DNA of 64,000 nt, taken from an uncultured Paraprevotella sp. (GTDB taxonomy: Bacteria > Bacteroidota > Bacteroidia > Bacteroidales > Bacteroidaceae). A program made the position numbers and the translations under genes. The DNA is taken from positions 1-64,000 of the forward strand of contig CALUIS010000012.1 of the NCBI GenBank assembly GCA_944320765.1, read 5' to 3'. The notes under the pieces were generated by a model. It saw nothing but the letters and a program-made list of their open reading frames with translations. It did not search any database and was not told the DNA's origin. Shown one piece after another: positions 26,701 to 35,585 of this stretch (the stretch's first letter is position 1; every line of letters starts with the position of its first letter).

Positions 26701-29700
26701 CGTGATGCTGTAGTTGTACATGTCCTCCTGGTTCCGGTCGGCCACCTTGTCCTCGATGCCGCCGAATCCTGCGGTCTCCATGTGGCCGGCCAGGTTGACG
26801 CTTCCCAGGTCGGACAGCTGGATGTTGAGCGTGCCTTGCGCGGCCCATCCGCCGTCGTTGCTGTATTCCTGCAGGCGGAGTTCGTTGGCCCATACTTCCA
26901 CGGACTTGGTCTCGCGGGAGTTGTTGCGCACGCCGATCATGATGGTCTTCACTTCGCCCAGCGTCGGGTTGCCCATCACGCTGATTTTGTTGTTGGGCCG
27001 GTTGTCGTCGTAGGTGGAGAAGAGGGTGGTCAGGTTGGTGTTGCCGAGGCTCTTCTCGCGGTTGCGGGCCTGCTTCACCTTGGTGAACACCGACAGGTCG
27101 ATGTCGAGCATGTTCTCCTCCGGCCACACGGCGCGGCACTGGTCGGCCGAATACGTGTCATAGCGTCCGGCGGGCGTCAGCTTCAGCGGAATCTCGTATT
27201 CGTAGAAGTTGTTCTTGTAGTCCGAACCCAGGCGGATGAAGATGCTGGTTTGGTTGTCGTCCGTTTCGGTAATGTTCTCCGTCAGGGCGTTGGCGTGTAC
27301 GAACATCTGCAGGTGCTTGTACTGCCGCATGTCCAGGTTGGTGTTCTTGTAGACGGCGCGGGCGTCTCCCGTGGCCAGGTCGCGTACCACGAGCGAGAGG
27401 GCCTGTTCGTTCTCCTCGGCCAGTTGGCTTTGCGCGGGGTCCACCACGCGGCTGACGCCCGGCGGCAGCACGTAGTTCACCGGGGTCTTGTCGTTGTTCT
27501 CCTCGATGTTCACGGCCGAGATTTCCATGCTGCCGTTGGTGGTGGGCATCTCGCCGGCATAGAGGGCCTGCTCGTAGGAGCGCCATTCGGCTTTCACGAG
27601 GTCGAGGGTGGCGAAACGCAGGATGACGGGTTTCTCGAAGCCGGTCATGAACATGCGCATGAAGCGGATGCTGGTGAAGTCGTTGATGTTGCCCACTTTC
27701 TTCTCGTATTCGTCCACGGGGACGCGGAACTGGTACCAGTTCACTTCTTCCGTGTTGCCGTTGCGCAGCTTGACGCTGGCCGTGCGGCGGTCCACGATGT
27801 AGTTGCGGCCCACCACGAAGTCCTCGGGGCGGATGCTGATGTGGTATTGGTAATACTTCTCATACTCGTTCAGCGTGTAGTCCTGGTTGATGTCCTCCAC
27901 GTCCGGCGTGGTCTTGTAAGATGTGTCGTAGGACTCGTCGGCGTTCTCGTTCGAGCGGGAGTTGCCTTCGGGCAGGTTGATGTATTTGTAGCGGTCCAGG
28001 ATGCTCCGCTGCTGGGCGTCGTAGTCCGAGCCGCGGAAATAGTGGTAGTCGTCCGCCGCCGGGTCGGCCGTCAGGGAGTCGAACACCGCCGGGCTGACCT
28101 TGCCCTGCACGGCCATGAGGAACTCGCGGTAGGCCCCGAACGTGCGTTCCTCCTCGCTGCTCAGGCCGTTGAGGCCGATGTCCTGCCGTTCGCGTGCGCC
28201 GGACTCGTTGTTGAAGGCGTAGACCACGCTGGTGGTGTTCGGCACGCGGCCCCATACGGTTTCCGTGTAGTAGGCCGAGTTCCCGTCGATGGGCATTCCG
28301 CTCTCGAAGAATTTCTTGCCGTCGTGGAGGATGTCCTCGCTCACCTCGCCCAGGTTGAGGTAGAAGTCGCCGCCGTAGTCGCCGCCCAGGTCGCGGGTGT
28401 AGATGAAGGGGTCGAGCATCCAGAACTCCACGTACTCGATGTTGGCCGTCTCGAAGTCGTTGGTGTCCAGCTTGCGCATCATGCCGCCCCAGCGGGTCTT
28501 GGGGTTCGTGAGCCGCCCGTTGTAGTCCAGGTCGGGATTGAGGTTGTAGGCGCCTCGTTCGGTGGGATAGAAGGCCAGGTTCATCACGGGCAGCGAGGCG
28601 GCCGAGTTGTAGCTGGTCTGGGTCTTGTTCGGATACAGCTCGCGTTCGTACACCTCGCGGACGTAGTGGTTGGAAAGCTGGTTGAGGTCGCTCTTGATGT
28701 GCGCCGGGGTGAGCGACGAGCTTTGGCGCGTGAAGAGCGGGTCGACGGTGTACCAGCTGAGCAGGGCGCGGTTGTAGCCCGAGCGCACGTCGTTGACCAG
28801 CGTGCTTTCGTCGAAATCCGACGGCACGCTGGAGATCATCCAGCTGGTGGGCTGCATCACGCTGATGCCGTTTTTCGTGTTCTCGAAGTCGTCGATGTAG
28901 GATGCCGAACCCTGTATCTTGCGGTTCTGTCCGGCGATGAGCTGGGCGAACTCGCCCGTGAAGCTGATTTGCGATGGTTCGGTCACGTCGATGAGCGGAA
29001 TCTTGTCGATGAGGTTCGTGAGCCACTGGCTTTCCTTCTTCCACGACAGGTTGACGCCCCATAGGGTGTTCTTCAGCGGCTCCTCGCCCATGTTCACCTT
29101 GGTGGTGAGCGGCTGTTCGTTGAGGAACATGAACGTCCCGCCGAGCGTGAAGTCCTTGTTCACGTCGTATTGCAGGTTGAAGCCCACGAGCGTCTTGCGC
29201 TGCATCCCGTAGTTGTCGTTGCTCTCGAAGTCCACGCTGACGTTGGTGCCCGCGTCGATGATGCTTTGGTTGATGATGGTCACCACGCCCATGGAGTAGT
29301 CCACCGTGTAGTCTTGGTTCTCCACCAGCGTCACGCCGCCGGCCGTCACGGTCACCGAGCCTTGCGGCACGTTCATGGCCCCGAGGCTGATTTCCGCCCC
29401 GTTGTTGCCTTTGTATTCTCCGGTGAGCAGGAACTTGTTCTTCTCCGCTATCTGCTTGGCGGTGGTCTTGGTGGAGTTGTACAGTTCGTCGAAGCAGTAT
29501 TTCGCGGCGAGCGCGTCGTCGTTCAGGTACCGGCGCAGGTGGCTGCCGAAGGGTTCCACCACGGGGAAGTAGATGCGTCCTTTGTTGATGGTGTAGCCCT
29601 CCACGTAGTCGAACTGGCCGTTGGGGTTCGCCTTGTTGTTGGCATCCAGGCGGTCCAGGTTCATGATGCGTAGGATCTTGACGTTCTTGTATTGCGCTTC

Positions 29701-31350
29701 GGGCAGGTAGGACACGTACACGCCGGCCGAGTCGCTCTGGTATTGGATGTCCAGCTTGAAATCCTCCTTCTGCGTGGTGGTGGCCCCGAGGCTGTACACG
29801 TTCTTCATCATCAGGTGCCAGTTGCCCATGTCCGGAGTGTTGGACGTGTTCTTCAGGGCCTTGACAAAGAGGGCCTGGGTGTTGTCGGTCAGGTCGCTGG
29901 AGAACTCGCCCACCTGATAGGTGGCTCCGTTGTAGGTGTATTCGAACGCGGCGGCCAGCACTTCGTCGGGCTGGAGCGTGAAGTTGAGCGACACGTAGCC
30001 TAATGCGGTGTTCACCGTGTATTCCGAGGACGACAGGAGGCGTGCGCTTTGCAGCTTCTCGTAGTCCACGCTGCCCTCGAAACCCGAGATGGCATCCAGT
30101 TCCGTGGAGGTCTGGCTGATGTCGCGGGCGGCGGCGTGCTGGGACGTCATGGTGGAGTAGAGGTTGTTGGCATTGTTGGAGGCCACGGTCATGGAGCCGG
30201 GGTTCCACAGCGGGTTGGCGATGCTGTCATGCTCGCCGATGTCGGTGAAGGCCACGATGTTGCGGTTGCTCTCGTAGCTGCCGGTCTTGTTGGTCACCCA
30301 CAGCTCGATGCGCTTGATGGTCACGCCGGACATGACGGTGGGCAGCTTGCTCATGTTGTTGTCGTAATGGTCGCGGAAGAAGTGGGCGAGGAAGAAGTGG
30401 CGGTTCTCCTCGTATTCCGTGGCCTCGAACTCATAGTTGTGGCTTTGCGTGCCGCCTTTGGACGACACGCTTTTCGAGGCGGACTTCTTTTGCGACACCA
30501 CCATCTGCATTTTCAGCTTGCCGAACTGCAGGTCCGTGCGAAGGCCGAACAGCGAGGACGCGCCCTTGATGAGCGAGGAGTTGGTGGGGAGCGACACGTT
30601 GCCGCCTTCGATGAGCTTGATGATTTCGTCTTCTTTCCCTTCGTAGCGCAGCTTCATGCTTTGCGCGTCGAAGTCGAACGTGGCGTCGGTGTTGTAGTTC
30701 AGGTTCATGTTGATCTTGTCGCCCACGCTTCCGTTCATGCTCATGTTGATTTTCTCCTCGAAGTCGAAGCCGAACGTCTTGCGGCGGTTTTCCGACAGGC
30801 TGGGGTTGTCCGTCTTCTTCATGTTGCCGCCGATTTTCAGTTCGGCGGACCCTTGCGTCTTGATGCGCACGCCGCCCGGGCCGAATATCTTCTCGGCCGG
30901 CCCCAGGTCGAACTGCATGTCCGTGAAGTCGAACTTGTTTTTCCCTTCCGTCTCGAACTCCTCGGCGTTGCGCTGCCGGTAGTAGTTCTGCAATGATTTC
31001 TGCAGGCTCCATTCCTGGTATTCCTCGGGCGACATCAGCAGGGGGGCGTTCAGGTAGGTGTCTCCCAGCTTGGTGCCGATGGTGTAGTTTCCGGTCTTCG
31101 GGTCGTACACGGTGTCGGTGGTCAGGTTTTCCGGGTCGCGCAGGTCCATGCTCCTTTTCCTCAGGTCGTCCTCGTCGCGCGGGGCGGTGCGCCTCACGCT
31201 GAAGCGCGGCTTGAGGGTGTCCGGTTCGGCGGGAGAAACGACCTGCCCTTGCGGGAGGTGCAGGAACGGCGCGTCGCCCATGCCCGCCAGCGTGTTGACA
31301 CTGACGGCCAAAAGGATGATATAGAGCCATTTTTTTGGAAGGTTTCTCAT
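23755..31350 (-). CDS. sprA: SprA/Sov, outer-membrane translocon of the type IX secretion system
   Basis: 2531 residues, the size expected of SprA (Sov in Porphyromonas). This giant beta-barrel is the export channel for T9SS cargo with C-terminal sorting domains. Signal region MRNLPKKWLYIILLAVSVNT; the N-terminal region has LGPAEKIFGPGGVRIKTQG and repeated INMNLNYNTDATFDFD strands; the C-terminus ends in barrel strands (ITQDFGFSLRFSLTR). A charged insertion rich in Lys, Glu and Asp lies at about residues 1886-1950. The gene is 36 bases downstream of ruvA, the same neighbour as in other Bacteroidota, which strengthens the call. It probably exports the PUL proteins at 6172-18421. Long open frames on the opposite strand are composition shadows. 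Confidence 0.96.
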   Translation of the reverse strand: MRNLPKKWLYIILLAVSVNTLAGMGDAPFLHLPQGQVVSPAEPDTLKPRFSVRRTAPRDEDDLRKRSMDLRDPENLTTDTVYDPKTGNYTIGTKLGDTYLNAPLLMSPEEYQEWSLQKSLQNYYRQRNAEEFETEGKNKFDFTDMQFDLGPAEKIFGPGGVRIKTQGSAELKIGGNMKKTDNPSLSENRRKTFGFDFEEKINMSMNGSVGDKINMNLNYNTDATFDFDAQSMKLRYEGKEDEIIKLIEGGNVSLPTNSSLIKGASSLFGLRTDLQFGKLKMQMVVSQKKSASKSVSSKGGTQSHNYEFEATEYEENRHFFLAHFFRDHYDNNMSKLPTVMSGVTIKRIELWVTNKTGSYESNRNIVAFTDIGEHDSIANPLWNPGSMTVASNNANNLYSTMTSQHAAARDISQTSTELDAISGFEGSVDYEKLQSARLLSSSEYTVNTALGYVSLNFTLQPDEVLAAAFEYTYNGATYQVGEFSSDLTDNTQALFVKALKNTSNTPDMGNWHLMMKNVYSLGATTTQKEDFKLDIQYQSDSAGVYVSYLPEAQYKNVKILRIMNLDRLDANNKANPNGQFDYVEGYTINKGRIYFPVVEPFGSHLRRYLNDDALAAKYCFDELYNSTKTTAKQIAEKNKFLLTGEYKGNNGAEISLGAMNVPQGSVTVTAGGVTLVENQDYTVDYSMGVVTIINQSIIDAGTNVSVDFESNDNYGMQRKTLVGFNLQYDVNKDFTLGGTFMFLNEQPLTTKVNMGEEPLKNTLWGVNLSWKKESQWLTNLIDKIPLIDVTEPSQISFTGEFAQLIAGQNRKIQGSASYIDDFENTKNGISVMQPTSWMISSVPSDFDESTLVNDVRSGYNRALLSWYTVDPLFTRQSSSLTPAHIKSDLNQLSNHYVREVYERELYPNKTQTSYNSAASLPVMNLAFYPTERGAYNLNPDLDYNGRLTNPKTRWGGMMRKLDTNDFETANIEYVEFWMLDPFIYTRDLGGDYGGDFYLNLGEVSEDILHDGKKFFESGMPIDGNSAYYTETVWGRVPNTTSVVYAFNNESGARERQDIGLNGLSSEEERTFGAYREFLMAVQGKVSPAVFDSLTADPAADDYHYFRGSDYDAQQRSILDRYKYINLPEGNSRSNENADESYDTSYKTTPDVEDINQDYTLNEYEKYYQYHISIRPEDFVVGRNYIVDRRTASVKLRNGNTEEVNWYQFRVPVDEYEKKVGNINDFTSIRFMRMFMTGFEKPVILRFATLDLVKAEWRSYEQALYAGEMPTTNGSMEISAVNIEENNDKTPVNYVLPPGVSRVVDPAQSQLAEENEQALSLVVRDLATGDARAVYKNTNLDMRQYKHLQMFVHANALTENITETDDNQTSIFIRLGSDYKNNFYEYEIPLKLTPAGRYDTYSADQCRAVWPEENMLDIDLSVFTKVKQARNREKSLGNTNLTTLFSTYDDNRPNNKISVMGNPTLGEVKTIMIGVRNNSRETKSVEVWANELRLQEYSNDGGWAAQGTLNIQLSDLGSVNLAGHMETAGFGGIEDKVADRNQEDMYNYSITTSFELGKLLPEKLHFTAPIYYSFNKEVIKPKYNPLDTDMLLKDALDACTTEHEKDSLRSLTTTETTSKNFSLSNVKFNIATPRHPMPYDPANFSFSYSHSENHETGETTAWETEKNWNGAFSYNYAPDYKPFEPFKKMIKSKSKWWDIIRDQNFNYLPQNISFNTNILRNYYEYQERDIDNLENPTSLPLSYSKEFLWNRDFSLKWDLTKNLHFSFNSATHAEIEEPNVPVNKDLYPDQYAVWKDSVKRSIKGFGTPLDYQQDFTASYKVPLEKIPCFSWMSLDGNYTANYSWERGMELEDGSTYGNTINNQRSVTLNGRLNFETLYNFSPFLKEVNKKFSAGERKKAKDKSNREKAAEKARKKKEAENAKDGDAKDGDGKNDGKGKTADNAKGTSNAKEKNPKFKGYAGEITLKPDTTVEVAHNQKSRRIRVTAVTASGRRYPLKYKRLDKNKIRILNMDTLKLRVNVMAKTPFKEKPWYPYLQGATRFLMMVRNVSVSYRNTYAMSLPGFMPNVGDMLGQRTGGGMSPGLDFAFGFIGDSYIDKANERGWLLNNDSISTPATTNAMEDLQLKATLEPIPDLKIDLNASRTVNSNKSIQYMYAGMPTTQSGSFNMTTISIRSAFESRGNAGNGYNSKTFTRFQQYLNTFQRRVEARYIGAEYPAATGLKGKFDPANGTVDKYSADVMIPAFLAAYTGGSDINSPLDIFPSIARMLPNWTVSYKGLAYLPWIRDHFKSVTLNHSYKSIYSVGSYNTYSSWMEYMGDLGFIQNTTDNAIVPSSMYDISTVSINESFSPLAGLDLTLNNNMTFKVEYRKTRVLTLSMTAAQLNEACSDDIVVGWGYKINDFKFSSLFGGRRRRAPRGGNNRQGGNAANNNRNNNRSSSGSSKSRNFNHALNLRFDFSFRNQDAITRNIQTSLSEATSGNKAIKASFSADYTMSRYVTLSLYYDRQRNQPLLSSNSYPTITQDFGFSLRFSLTR

Positions 31351-31386
31351 GCGTTGCCGATTGGAGATGAAGCTTGATGCGCAGTC

Positions 31387-31989
31387 TTACAGCCGTTTGA
31401 GGGCCAATTTGATGACGCGCTCCACTGCCGCGTCCGGTTCTTCTTTCAGAATGGCCAGCGACACTTTCTGCGACGGGGCGGGCGGGAAGCCCAGCATGGT
31501 GAGGGCGGCCACGGCCTCTTCCAGGATTTCGGAATGTCCCGGTTGGGCGGCAGGGGAGAGGCGTCCGCCTTCCGTGCCTTCGATTTCCACAGAGGCGATT
31601 TTGTCCTTCAAGTCCACGATGATGCGCTGGGCCGTCTTCAGCCCGATGCCTTTCACCGTCTTGAGCAGTTTGTCGTTGCCGGAACTGATGACATTGACGA
31701 GTTCCGCCGGCGTGAGGGCGGAGAGGATCATGCGCGCCGTGTTGCCTCCGATGCCGGACACGCTGACAAGCAGCAGGAAGAGCGCACGCTCCTGTTTGGT
31801 GGAGAATCCGAAAAGCACGTAAGCGTCTTCGCGGATGGCTTCGTAAACGTACAGTTTGGCTTCCTGCTTGCCTTGCAAGGCGGAAAATGTATTTAAAGAG
31901 ATGTTGAGGCCGTATCCCACGCCGTGGCAATCGATGACGGCGAGAGCCGGAGTGAGTTCGGCGACCGGCCCCTTCACGTATTCTATCAT
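31387..31989 (-). CDS. ruvA: Holliday junction branch-migration protein RuvA
   Basis: 200 residues, normal length. RuvA tetramers bind four-way DNA junctions and load the RuvB motor. The N-terminal OB fold begins [27 protein letters not shown]. The helix-hairpin-helix domain contains [18 protein letters not shown] and [20 protein letters not shown]. The C-terminal RuvB-contacting domain ([25 protein letters not shown] ...) is present after an acidic/proline linker. Only 36 bases separate it from sprA, and the two are probably co-transcribed. No strong promoter was identified upstream. Confidence 0.97.
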   Translation of the reverse strand: MIEYVKGPVAELTPALAVIDCHGVGYGLNISLNTFSALQGKQEAKLYVYEAIREDAYVLFGFSTKQERALFLLLVSVSGIGGNTARMILSALTPAELVNVISSGNDKLLKTVKGIGLKTAQRIIVDLKDKIASVEIEGTEGGRLSPAAQPGHSEILEEAVAALTMLGFPPAPSQKVSLAILKEEPDAAVERVIKLALKRL

Positions 31990-32130
31990 GTCTTCTGTCG
32001 CTAATGTACTTCTATAGGAACGTGCGCCTGGCCTCTTTATTGTGTGGCGTGCGGGATTTTAATCGCGGGCGTCCGCAATCATGCGGGCGTCCGGACGGGA
32101 AGGCGGGCTTGCGGGGATTGAATCTCCGGA

Positions 32131-32214
32131 CGGCACTGTCGGCTGTGGAAACGGCACTGCCGTCCGTGCGAACGACAGTGCCGTCTGTAGGGACGACAGT
32201 GCCGTCCGGAGTTT
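32131..32214. repeat. Four-unit 21-bp degenerate tandem array with inverted ends
   Basis: Units at 32131, 32152, 32173 and 32194 start CGGCACTGTCGG, CGGCACTGCCGT, CGACAGTGCCGT and CGACAGTGCCGT. The first and last halves are also inverted copies: 32126-32142 (TCCGGACGGCACTGTCG) is the exact reverse complement of 32194-32210. The array can therefore fold into a long stem or alternative hairpins. Function unknown. Confidence 0.85.
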
Positions 32215-32321
32215 CCTCGCGCAGGGCGAGACTTTTTTGGGGGGGCAGGATTGAACAGTTCCCCTGTGGGGCAGAGCAGTTGCGAACGCCGGGAAGTGTC
32301 CACGCCTTGCAAACGGCAAAG

Positions 32322-32348
32322 AAATGGATCCGCGAGGCGAATCCATTT
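32322..32348 (-). terminator. Putative terminator of the acetylesterase operon
   Basis: AAATGGAT and ATCCATTT arms (32322-32329, 32341-32348) flank a GC-rich centre (CCGCGAGGCGA, itself partly self-complementary). On the minus strand the stem runs into TTTCTTTG. It lies 47 bases past the acetylesterase stop. Confidence 0.5.
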
Positions 32349-32394
32349 CAATATCGTGGCTTTCAGGCATCCCCATGAATTTCCTGCCGGGCCC

Positions 32395-34041
32395 TTATTT
32401 CAGATACCGTGCCAGCGGGCTGTCTATCCGGCGCAGCCCTTCTGCGATGCCTTGTGCGTTGAGGCGTGCGCCCTGCAGCGAGGTGTGCGTGTGGTCGCGG
32501 CAGTAATATGCCTTGGCGCCTTCCTGCCCGATGCTGTCCAGGGCGTCCGCCGTGATGTTGTGCAGGTCGAGGAATTCCACGGCGGTCTCGGCCGCCACTT
32601 CGCGGTACCATCGTCCGTACGTGTCGTTGCGCCGCTCGACCTTTCCGCCGGGCCATTCGTTGCGCGGGGTGAGCGAGACGAGGATGGGGGTGGCGCCTTT
32701 CTCGCGCACGTCGTCGATGAACTTCTTCAGGTACCAGCCGAAGGAGTAGATGACATCGTTGTAGGCCGTGCCGCCCTTGCGGATGCGGTAGACGTGGCTC
32801 GTGTCGCGGGCGCAGGCGATGACTCCGCGTGCCCGTCCGTGGTCGATCTCGCTGATGTCGTTGTGCCCGAACTGGATGAGCACGAAGTCGCCCGGCTGCA
32901 GGGCGTTGTACACGCGTTCCCAGCGTCCCTCCTCCAGGTAGGTGCGGGTGCTGCGCCCGGCCATCGCCTCGTTGGCGACGGTGATGCGTGTGGTGTCGAA
33001 CACGGTGGCCGCCTGGCTGCCCCAGCCCCACATGCCGTCGGAGTCCTTGTCTTCGTTCTTCACCGTGGAGTCGCCCGTGATGAACACCACGGGTTTCCCG
33101 GGTTCACGCCGGACCTGTGCGGCGGGCAGTTCCAGGTTCACGAGGCAGGCCTGCAGTCCCTTCAGGTCGGGATGCGTGGCTGCGGCCAGCCCCTCGGCGG
33201 CGGAGCGGGCGTTGAGCCGTGCGCCGAACGCGCTGGTGTGTATGCGGTCGTGATAGAAATGATAGTCTACTTTCCACGTGGAGAACCGTTCGAGCTTCGA
33301 GGCCGAAATCTCGTTCAGGTCGATGAACGGCACGTCCTGCTCCTCGGCCACCTGACGGGCCCACAGTCCGAACGTCTCGTTGACGCGCCCGATGTGTCCC
33401 GGATGCTTCCCGTCCCAGGCGTTGCGGGGCGTGAGCGAGAGCAGGATGGGGTGGGCGCCCAGCGCCTTGCATTCGCGGACGAAGCGGCGCAGGTATTCGC
33501 CGTAGCTGTACACTGTTTCCCGTTCGCCCGTCTCCTTGATGACCACGGGGAGCGAGTCCGTGGCGCTGATTCCGCGGATGGACGCCCGTGCGCGTCCGCT
33601 GTCGAAGGGGCCGTTGTCGTTGTGCCCCAGCTCGATGATGACGTAGTCGCCCTTGCGGATGCCTTTCTTCACGTCCGGCCACAGGCGGCGGTAGAACGTG
33701 CGGCTGCTCGTGCCGCCCAGTGCGTGGTTCTCCACGGTGATTTTCCCCTCGTCGAAACACTCGTGGGCGAAGAATCCCCAGCCCCATTGGCCGTTGTCGC
33801 CGTTGCCTCTGGTGCCGGTGCGCATGGTGGAGTTGCCCACGAGGAACAGCACGGGGTTGTCCCCCCGGCGTGAGGACCCCGGCACGGGGCGGGCCGTGTT
33901 GGCCAGTTCCAGGCTGTCGAGGGTAAGGTCGGTGACGTGGTTCACGTCCTCCATGGGTTGGAAATTCCGGACGGTCTGTGCCGTGGCGGTCCATCCGTTT
34001 CCGATGAGGAGCGCGGACAAGATAAGGTTCGTTTTATTCAT
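32395..34041 (-). CDS. Tandem SGNH hydrolase, CE12-like rhamnogalacturonan acetylesterase
   Basis: 548 residues with a signal peptide (MNKTNLILSALLIGN..., cut near TATAQ) and two complete SGNH domains. Domain 1 (about 63-290): VGNSTM with Ser71, GHND at 139-142, D265-R-I-H268. Domain 2 (about 316-545): TGDSTV with Ser325, GHND, D516-H-T-H519. Both have the RGAE/CE12 signatures GWG and SLTPRN. Domain 1 has GNS instead of the usual GDS; the catalytic Ser, Asp and His remain. Expected activity: removal of acetyl groups from pectic rhamnogalacturonan or a related polymer. It is the last gene of an operon behind the CxxCH lipoprotein (5-base gap). No T9SS sorting domain is seen, so it is probably periplasmic. 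Confidence 0.87.
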   Translation of the reverse strand: MNKTNLILSALLIGNGWTATAQTVRNFQPMEDVNHVTDLTLDSLELANTARPVPGSSRRGDNPVLFLVGNSTMRTGTRGNGDNGQWGWGFFAHECFDEGKITVENHALGGTSSRTFYRRLWPDVKKGIRKGDYVIIELGHNDNGPFDSGRARASIRGISATDSLPVVIKETGERETVYSYGEYLRRFVRECKALGAHPILLSLTPRNAWDGKHPGHIGRVNETFGLWARQVAEEQDVPFIDLNEISASKLERFSTWKVDYHFYHDRIHTSAFGARLNARSAAEGLAAATHPDLKGLQACLVNLELPAAQVRREPGKPVVFITGDSTVKNEDKDSDGMWGWGSQAATVFDTTRITVANEAMAGRSTRTYLEEGRWERVYNALQPGDFVLIQFGHNDISEIDHGRARGVIACARDTSHVYRIRKGGTAYNDVIYSFGWYLKKFIDDVREKGATPILVSLTPRNEWPGGKVERRNDTYGRWYREVAAETAVEFLDLHNITADALDSIGQEGAKAYYCRDHTHTSLQGARLNAQGIAEGLRRIDSPLARYLK

Positions 34042-34046
34042 ATTCG

Positions 34047-35585
34047 TCAGTTAGTGGATTGGTAATCGGTTTCTTCTGCTTGGGTCTCGGTGACGGCCCG
34101 TGTGAGGTCTTCCCGGGTGAAGTGGATGGGTTCCCGCGTCAGCTCGGGGACGTTGTAGCTCTTGAGCAGGAGTACGTCCTCTTCGGGGTCGGCTTGCGGG
34201 AGCATGAACGCCTTGCGGGCCTTGCCCTGCTTGTCGAAGTAGGAAAAGAACACGCGGGTGAAGTTGCCGTCGTTGCGCCGTGAGCTGAAGGCGATCCAGC
34301 GTCCGTTGCTGCTCCAGGCATGGTAGCTGTCCGCGTCGTCGCTGTTGGCCTCTTCCAGGGCGTAATGTCTTTGCTCCTTCAGGTCGTACACCCAAAGGTC
34401 GGCGCTTTTGTGCCAGATGTGGAACTGCCCGTAGTCGGCCAGGGTGTAAAGCAGGAACCTTCCGTCGGGGCTGACGCGGACGACGGAGGCACTTTTGCCC
34501 TGCCGCGCATAGTCGGTCAGGGCGTGTGGCGTGCCGAACTTTCCCGTGGAGGGGTCGAAGTCCATGTACATCAGGTCATAAAGGAACTCCTGATAGTGTC
34601 CGACGGCGTAAACCTCGCGGTCGTCCATTGTCAGGCCGGCCATTTCAGGCATTTTTGCGGCGGTGTAATACAGCCGTTTCCCGTCCGGCGCCCAGTGGGG
34701 GAAAGTCTCCAGCACGCTGTCGGTGCGCAGGATGTGGCGGACGGTCCGCTTGGCGTGGTCGTAGAAAATCAGGTCGGAAGCCATGTCCTGCACTTCCACC
34801 TTCTCGTCGTGGCGGATGTGGAACGACTGCCGGGTGTAGTTGGAGGAGAACACCACCCACGGCTGTGTGGGATGCCATGCCGGGTAAGTGGCCCCGAAAG
34901 GGATGCTGTCCGTGGGGAACGTGACTTTGGACAAGGCAACCCCGTCGCCTATCAGCGTGCCGGCGTAATTGGCCCGCACGTGGAGCAGGAAGCGGCCCGT
35001 GCCTTGCTGCTGGAAGTTGTGGCAGTTGATGCAATGGTTCCGCCGGTCGTCATATTCGGCGTTGTTCTCGTAGAGCGTATGGACCTCGAAGCCGGTCAGG
35101 TCGCGCTGGTAGATGCCGAGACGGCGGAAGGCGATGTAGCCCGGTTCTATCAGCCTGTAGGTCAGGAAACTGTCGATGGGCTCCGGTGCCACGTGCAGGG
35201 CGAAGGGGCGGAGTAGCCTCCATCCTTTGTCGTCCTTGACGTAGAGGTTGACGGTCAGGTCTTTTCCTTTGTGGCTTTGGAGCAGTTGCCTCCATTCGTC
35301 CTCGTCGAAGCGGATTTTCCCCTTGTCGCGCCCTTCCACGGCCAGGAGGGTGCGGGTGTCCTTGACCTCGGCGATGCAGCCTTTCCCGGGATTCATCACC
35401 TGGAAATTCAGCGGGGCGATGTTGTAAGGGCAGGTGATGTCCGTGTAATCGGGGAATATCAGGGGCTGCTCCTCTGTCCGGGCGTAGGATTCCGGAAGGG
35501 CGGGACGCGAGTGGCAGGCACAGAGCCAAAGGATGGCGATGAAGGCCGCGAGGGCCGGTATGCTTCGGGGGATGGGTCGGGTCAT
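34047..35585 (-). CDS. PD40/TolB-like beta-propeller lipoprotein with CxxCH heme motif, copy 2
   Basis: 512 residues. The signal ends in LCAC, with Cys24 the likely acylated residue. It aligns along its length with the protein at 20246-21760: ITCPYNIAPLNFQVMNPGKGC matches LPPNIAPANFEVLEEGTAC; SFLTYRLIEPGYI matches SYITYRLIRPSYV; C185-I-N-C188-H189 matches the other CxxCH; FHIRHDEKVEVQDMASDLI matches FHIRDREKVEVLDFASDLI; the propeller repeats are FPHWAPDGKRLYYTAAKM, VRVSPDGRFLLYTLADYG and YHAWSSNGRWIAFSSRRND. Function unknown. Its start codon shares one base with the stop of the upstream membrane gene (TAATG), so translation is coupled. Confidence 0.77.
   Translation of the reverse strand: MTRPIPRSIPALAAFIAILWLCACHSRPALPESYARTEEQPLIFPDYTDITCPYNIAPLNFQVMNPGKGCIAEVKDTRTLLAVEGRDKGKIRFDEDEWRQLLQSHKGKDLTVNLYVKDDKGWRLLRPFALHVAPEPIDSFLTYRLIEPGYIAFRRLGIYQRDLTGFEVHTLYENNAEYDDRRNHCINCHNFQQQGTGRFLLHVRANYAGTLIGDGVALSKVTFPTDSIPFGATYPAWHPTQPWVVFSSNYTRQSFHIRHDEKVEVQDMASDLIFYDHAKRTVRHILRTDSVLETFPHWAPDGKRLYYTAAKMPEMAGLTMDDREVYAVGHYQEFLYDLMYMDFDPSTGKFGTPHALTDYARQGKSASVVRVSPDGRFLLYTLADYGQFHIWHKSADLWVYDLKEQRHYALEEANSDDADSYHAWSSNGRWIAFSSRRNDGNFTRVFFSYFDKQGKARKAFMLPQADPEEDVLLLKSYNVPELTREPIHFTREDLTRAVTETQAEETDYQSTN

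Larger units (their letters stand above)
31990..32394. other. Intergenic region with tandem array and hairpins
   Basis: 405 bases between ruvA (start) and the acetylesterase (end), both on the minus strand. No convincing gene. It contains the 21-bp degenerate array (32131-32214) and a likely terminator for the upstream operon (32322-32348). Open frames here translate the array into artificial seven-residue repeats. Confidence 0.7.

Noticed and set aside
24013..29064. 1683-codon open frame on the plus strand, antisense to sprA
   Set aside because: Frame is a composition shadow of the sprA codons; the product is Val/Gly/His-rich with no domain, and sprA is certain on the other strand.
32131..32214. 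CRISPR-like array
   Set aside because: Units are 21 bp with no unique spacers, and half are inverted.
32004..32378. 124-codon frame with seven-residue repeats
   Set aside because: It is only the translation of the 21-bp array; the opposite strand gives a similar repetitive peptide.
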